This document shows, piece by piece, positions 47,078-50,760 of a stretch of 50,760 nt of DNA (position 1 is the stretch's first letter; every line of letters starts with the position of its first letter). The stretch covers positions 1 through 50,760 of the forward strand of contig CAKPYN010000017.1 in the NCBI GenBank assembly GCA_934202965.1, given 5' to 3'. Position numbers and translations under genes: made by a program. The notes below the pieces were generated by a model that searched no databases, was not told the DNA's origin, and saw nothing but the letters and a program-made list of their open reading frames with translations. Origin of the DNA: an uncultured Megasphaera sp. GTDB taxonomy: Bacteria > Bacillota > Negativicutes > Veillonellales > Megasphaeraceae.

Positions 47078-48295
47078 ATGGCGGTTACATTTAATCCCGA
47101 AACCGGCATAGTAGTCGATGACGCTGTAACGATAAGAAACGATATTGCACGGCTTTGGAAAGAAGCGTTTAAAACACCCGACGGAAAAACACCGCTTAAT
47201 ATTGAGCCGGAAACACCGGCAGGGCAGCTCATCGACGGACAGACAGCACTCATTTTGCAGAAAGATAATGAAATCGCTTATCTTGCTAATATGTTCAATC
47301 CGTCCGTAGCAGATGGATTATTTCAAGATGCAATTGCGAAATTTTATTTTTTGTCCCGTCACGTAGCTGAGGCTACATTAGTTACTTGCACATGTAAGGG
47401 GCTTTTAAATACTATTATTCCGTACGGGGCTATTGTGCAGGATACAAACGGCAATAAATTTTACAATACCAACGTCGGCATTGTAGGCGAGGGCGGCACG
47501 GTCGATTGTGTTTTTCGATGCGCTGAATACGGACCAGTGAAAGTTGCGGCGCACTCCGTCAACAAAATCGTGACGGTTATTCCCGGATGGGACAGCGTGG
47601 ACAATAAAGAAGCCGGCATTACTGGCAGGGACCGCGAATCACAGCATGAATTTGAAACTCGCCGCCGTGAATCCGTAGCTAAAAACAGCCATGGACTTGC
47701 TGAAAGCATCGAAGGTACTATCGGTGATTTGAGCGGCGTCGTAGCATGCCGAATTGAGCAGAATCGCTCAGACGAAACTATTACGATGCTTGGCGTACAA
47801 ATCCCGCCGCATTCCGTTTATTTATCTGTATATGGCGGCGAAGCTAAAGAAATCGGCGAAGTAATGCATAAAAAAATCGACGCTGGCTGCGGCACGGCAG
47901 GCAATACAAAAGTGCAGCTCAAGGACCCAACAAACGGCAGCCCGCAAACGTATTATTTCGAAGTGCCAGTGGTTACGCCGCTTGGTGTTCGGGTACGCAT
48001 TCAGCCGGATTCTTCCACACCGACGACAATTGTCGATGATATAAAGAAATCTGTACAGAACAACTTCAACGGCGACGGCAAAGAATACGTTCGCGTCAAG
48101 ATGGGCGATACACTCTATGCCAGCCGTTTTTATAAAGCGATTATCCAAGCTGGGGCGACGAATCTTATCAAGATAGAAGTTGCCTATCCATATTCGAGCA
48201 GTTCGCCAAAGTGGCAGGATTCCATCAGCGTGCCGTTGAATCAGATTCCGTCACTCTCGGATGATAATATTGTTGTCGTGCAGGAAGGAGCATAG
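47078..48295 (+). CDS. Baseplate J/gp47-family protein
   Basis: The 405-aa protein has the Baseplate_J start TFNPETGIVVDDAVTIRNDI, WKEAFKTPDGKTPLNIEPET and PAGQLIDGQTALI, then DRESQHEFETRRRESVAKNS. It makes the baseplate wedge ring. The length is normal. Confidence 0.92.
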   Translation: MAVTFNPETGIVVDDAVTIRNDIARLWKEAFKTPDGKTPLNIEPETPAGQLIDGQTALILQKDNEIAYLANMFNPSVADGLFQDAIAKFYFLSRHVAEATLVTCTCKGLLNTIIPYGAIVQDTNGNKFYNTNVGIVGEGGTVDCVFRCAEYGPVKVAAHSVNKIVTVIPGWDSVDNKEAGITGRDRESQHEFETRRRESVAKNSHGLAESIEGTIGDLSGVVACRIEQNRSDETITMLGVQIPPHSVYLSVYGGEAKEIGEVMHKKIDAGCGTAGNTKVQLKDPTNGSPQTYYFEVPVVTPLGVRVRIQPDSSTPTTIVDDIKKSVQNNFNGDGKEYVRVKMGDTLYASRFYKAIIQAGATNLIKIEVAYPYSSSSPKWQDSISVPLNQIPSLSDDNIVVVQEGA

Positions 48296-48298
48296 CTC

Positions 48299-48967
48299 AT
48301 GGATTTTTACAGCAGTGAAGATGTGCGTGCCTGCGACGACATCCGCGAAGAACCACAGGAGTACATTATCTCGCAATACGCTAACAGCCCGCATATCTGC
48401 GGAATACTCGACAACTTTAGAAAAACCATCATGGCAGACGGCGACATTGGCGTTTTTTATAAAAATATCATGGATATTGATACGGCGAACGGTAAAGGAC
48501 TTGACGTACTTGGCAATATCGTCAATATCAGCCGCACCGTAGAGATGAGCTACCGGGGAAAACGGCAGCGGTTCACGCTGAACGATGAGCAGTACCGACG
48601 AATGATTTTATACAGAGCGTTGGCCAATATCACAGATTCCTCCGGGTACAACATCAACAAAATGATGGATGTACTATTCAACGGTTCCGTTGATACGCCC
48701 ATGGTTTTGACTATTATTCACGAGCAAAAGCGGGATGACGGCACGTATTATAATTCGTACCCGATGCACGTCAGATGGGTAATCAATAATAAACTGTCTG
48801 ATATGGATTTAGCGTTGTTCCAGCTTGGCGGCACGCTTTGCTTGGGTGCCGGGGTCGGTTGGATTTTAGTAGCTGTCAATCAGCGGGAAACATTCGGATT
48901 TCTTGGCAGCAATTTACAGCCGTTCAACCAAGGTCATTTCTGGGACGGCTCGTATTTAGAAACTTAA
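48299..48967 (+). CDS. Tail protein I-like (DUF2612)
   Basis: The 222-aa protein (DANGKGLDVLGNIVNISRTV-type stretch; RFTLNDEQYRRMILYRALAN; YPMHVRWVINNKLSDMDLAL) matches DUF2612 proteins that follow gp47 and link fibres to the baseplate. Confidence 0.82.
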   Translation: MDFYSSEDVRACDDIREEPQEYIISQYANSPHICGILDNFRKTIMADGDIGVFYKNIMDIDTANGKGLDVLGNIVNISRTVEMSYRGKRQRFTLNDEQYRRMILYRALANITDSSGYNINKMMDVLFNGSVDTPMVLTIIHEQKRDDGTYYNSYPMHVRWVINNKLSDMDLALFQLGGTLCLGAGVGWILVAVNQRETFGFLGSNLQPFNQGHFWDGSYLET

Positions 48968-48985
48968 ATAATGGAGATGATACAC

Positions 48986-49810
48986 ATGATACCAGTACAG
49001 CCGGATTTTATGGAGCAGCCTTTTGCAAATCAAGGGGCGAAAAATAACATTCCCAATGTGACGACAGATGAAGTCGGCAGGGCATCGCTGAAAGAAGGAT
49101 TTCCAATTCAAACGGAAATGACACTCGAAGAGGGCGGACTGCCGCCGCAGCGTAAAGATTTTAACGCTATCTTAAACTGGCTCTCAATGTTTGCATTTTA
49201 TCAGCAATCAGGTGGAGTTTTTAGATATTCAGATAGCGCAACATATACACCGCCTGCGATGGTTTGGCTTGATGACATGCTTTGGTTTTGTATTAAAGAA
49301 AATGGTGCTTCGTCAGCAAATGGCGTAAAAAATCCAAAAAACGAAAACGAATACTGGAAATTTTTACCGGATTATTTAAACATTTACACAAAAAGCACTC
49401 TAGATGATTTAATTAAACAAATGCAAGATAAAGTAAATACAGCTATAGCCAGTCTTTCAAGTGCGTCATCAGTATCATTTAATTTATCGGCAAATGGATC
49501 AGCTAGTTTTGTAGCTCCGCTCAATATAAAAAAAATATCGTGCATAGCCAATACTAATTTTCAAAAAAATGGTGATGGGGGAAATACTGGCACCAACATT
49601 GTTAAAATAAACAATGTTGGCAATTTAACTATGTCAGCGAGCGTTACAAAATCTGGGAGCAGAGGGCATTACTGGGGATATGAGCCAACCAAATCAAGCG
49701 CATCAGATTTTATCGTTAATATATCGAAAGGTACAACTATTTCAATTTCGACACAATCCAGTGGCAGTCTTGGCGTACAGTCTACAAGCGTATTATTGGT
49801 ATTGTCGTAG
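48986..49810 (+). CDS. Tail fibre protein
   Basis: The 274-aa protein begins IPVQPDFMEQPFANQGAKNN and includes LEEGGLPPQRKDFNAILNWL, a typical N-terminal attachment region of phage fibres. The C-terminal 110 residues are Ser/Gly/Asn-rich and beta-predicted, probably the receptor-binding tip. ATG 48986 has GGAGATGAT upstream. Confidence 0.75.
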   Translation: MIPVQPDFMEQPFANQGAKNNIPNVTTDEVGRASLKEGFPIQTEMTLEEGGLPPQRKDFNAILNWLSMFAFYQQSGGVFRYSDSATYTPPAMVWLDDMLWFCIKENGASSANGVKNPKNENEYWKFLPDYLNIYTKSTLDDLIKQMQDKVNTAIASLSSASSVSFNLSANGSASFVAPLNIKKISCIANTNFQKNGDGGNTGTNIVKINNVGNLTMSASVTKSGSRGHYWGYEPTKSSASDFIVNISKGTTISISTQSSGSLGVQSTSVLLVLS

Positions 49811-49822
49811 CGAGGTGAGACA

Positions 49823-50368
49823 ATGGTTGACAAAACAAAAGCATATCAATTTCAATATATTCCGGTAGAGGGACGATTATCTGGAAAACAATTTGAAGAA
49901 CAAACAGAAGACGCAATTAATGATATTGGCAATGCTGCATATACTGCTAACAAAAATATGAAAGAAACACTTAGCGTTGCTAATAATGCTTTATCGGTCG
50001 CAAGAGAGGCGCAGCAAACCGCAAATAATGCTCAAACAGCAGTAAAAAATGTTCAAAACACAGCAAATAGTGCCGTAACTAAAGCAAACGACGCAATAAA
50101 TACGGCAAATAATGCGGTAATTGCGGCAAACAATGCGGTAAGTACGGCAAAAAATGCAGTGAGTACGGCAAAAAATGCAGTAATTACTGCAAATGATGCT
50201 AATACAAAAGCAACAAACGCAGTTAACGACGTAGCGCAGTCAAGGCTCGATTCATCGCAGGCATTGGTAACGGCAAATAATGCTAGTAAGCTGGCTACAG
50301 ATACATACGATCAGCTAAATAAAATTCTTGAGGAGCAACAAGTTATTACGTACGACATCGTAGAATAA
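49823..50368 (+). CDS. Coiled-coil tail fibre shaft protein
   Basis: The 181-aa protein has a baseplate-docking start (YQFQYIPVEGRLSGKQFEEQ) and then about 110 residues of alanine/asparagine heptads (NNA-x-TA-type, e.g. AINTANNAVIAANNAVSTAK), a trimeric coiled coil. The DNA under it is repetitive with 21-base periodicity (50095-50185), so its length can change by slippage. It is either a fibre shaft or an upper-baseplate connector. Confidence 0.7.
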   Translation: MVDKTKAYQFQYIPVEGRLSGKQFEEQTEDAINDIGNAAYTANKNMKETLSVANNALSVAREAQQTANNAQTAVKNVQNTANSAVTKANDAINTANNAVIAANNAVSTAKNAVSTAKNAVITANDANTKATNAVNDVAQSRLDSSQALVTANNASKLATDTYDQLNKILEEQQVITYDIVE

Positions 50369-50380
50369 GGAGGCAAAAGC

Positions 50381-50760
50381 ATGGCAAATCCAATAAAAAA
50401 ATGTGTGCTGCACGGCGCAGTCAATAACGAGACGGTAGACTTGTACCCGCGTACCAATCTTGCGTCAATTAATGACATGACGGTGTTTGCAAGGACGCTA
50501 AATGGGGCAGCAGACGCAGCGGCGGCACGAAACACACTCGGCATCACGACACAGGCCGCACTTGTGAATATCATATATCCCGTTGGCTCGGTCATCACGC
50601 TTACCAACGACACCGACCCCAATACGATATACACTGGCACGACGTGGGTCAAGATGGACGCAGGGCGTGTATTGGTATCCGCTGGCACGTACACGGAAGA
50701 CGGGGAAACGTATACTTATACGCTAGGCGACAAAGGCGGGGAAGCCAAGCATCAAAACAC
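50381..50760 (+). CDS. Tail fibre/collar protein (partial)
   Basis: A frame starts behind AAGGAGG and runs off the window. It has LYPRTNLASINDMTVFARTL, DAAAARNTLGI, then YPVGSVITLTNDTDPNTIYT and GTTWVKMDAGRVLVSAG, ending in LGDKGGEAKHQN. The YPVGS...GTTWxxx...GGExxH pattern is that of phage fibre tips/collar proteins. The C-terminus is outside. Confidence 0.8.
   Translation, partial: MANPIKKCVLHGAVNNETVDLYPRTNLASINDMTVFARTLNGAADAAAARNTLGITTQAALVNIIYPVGSVITLTNDTDPNTIYTGTTWVKMDAGRVLVSAGTYTEDGETYTYTLGDKGGEAKHQN

Noticed and set aside
50095..50185. CRISPR-like or tandem non-coding repeat
   Set aside because: The periodicity is explained by coiled-coil heptads in an open reading frame, and there are no unique spacers.

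Overview
The window joins about 7.4 kb of bacterial chromosome (1-7354) to about 43.4 kb of the left part of an integrated, tailed, contractile-tail (myovirus-type) prophage (about 7363 to beyond 50760). Low to moderate GC, AGGAGG ribosome binding sites, frequent TTG/GTG starts, PyrK/PyrD-type pyrimidine synthesis and an etfBA pair point to an anaerobic Firmicute. The protein flavour suggests a Negativicute (Megasphaera/Dialister/Veillonella-like), but that is inference, since no rRNA is present.

Host part. The window opens in the last codons of an IS200/IS605-type tnpB with its structured right end (1-123). Then come rfbD and rfbC (dTDP-rhamnose synthesis), with an unusual RNA leader over the rfbD start; a relBE-like toxin-antitoxin pair plus a small HTH gene; a tRNA-Arg(CCG) on the minus strand; etfB-etfA; a small PH-domain gene; and pyrK-pyrD.

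Prophage part. It begins 75 bases after pyrD. A leftward lysogeny block (7429-10505) holds a tyrosine integrase, a PH-SHOCT protein, a secreted protein, an ImmA/IrrE-like protein and a CI-like repressor. It faces a Cro-like gene across a three-operator promoter region, and a second divergent repressor pair lies at 11761/12224. The rightward early region (12.4-27.3 kb) carries a recombination/replication set: SbcC-like ATPase, RecT-like annealing protein, MBL-fold nuclease, DnaD-like initiator with internal iterons, DnaC-like loader, SSB and RusA. It also carries a serine recombinase, a frame-split C5 methyltransferase, MazG/DUF3310, dUTPase, many tiny genes including a family of four-cysteine proteins, and a late-type regulator.

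Between the early and packaging genes lies a self-contained insert (27.37-29.72 kb) bounded by terminators. It holds a structured RNA ending in a miniature tRNA-like fold (acceptor stem, T arm, CCA, no anticodon arm), a ParB-like protein, a small SAM-binding methyltransferase-like protein with a Trm1-like IDLD-x-[FY]-G motif, and an SPL/three-Cys-type radical SAM protein. This is the best candidate for an undescribed system.

The packaging and structural genes follow in standard order: terS, terL (frame broken in the Walker A loop), portal, minor head, protease/scaffold, decoration, DUF2184 capsid, neck proteins, DUF3383 sheath, tube, frameshifted tail chaperone, tape measure, hub with NlpC/P60-like domain, spike, gp25-like protein, gp47/J, DUF2612 and tail fibres. 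The window ends inside a fibre gene, so lysis genes and attR lie outside it.
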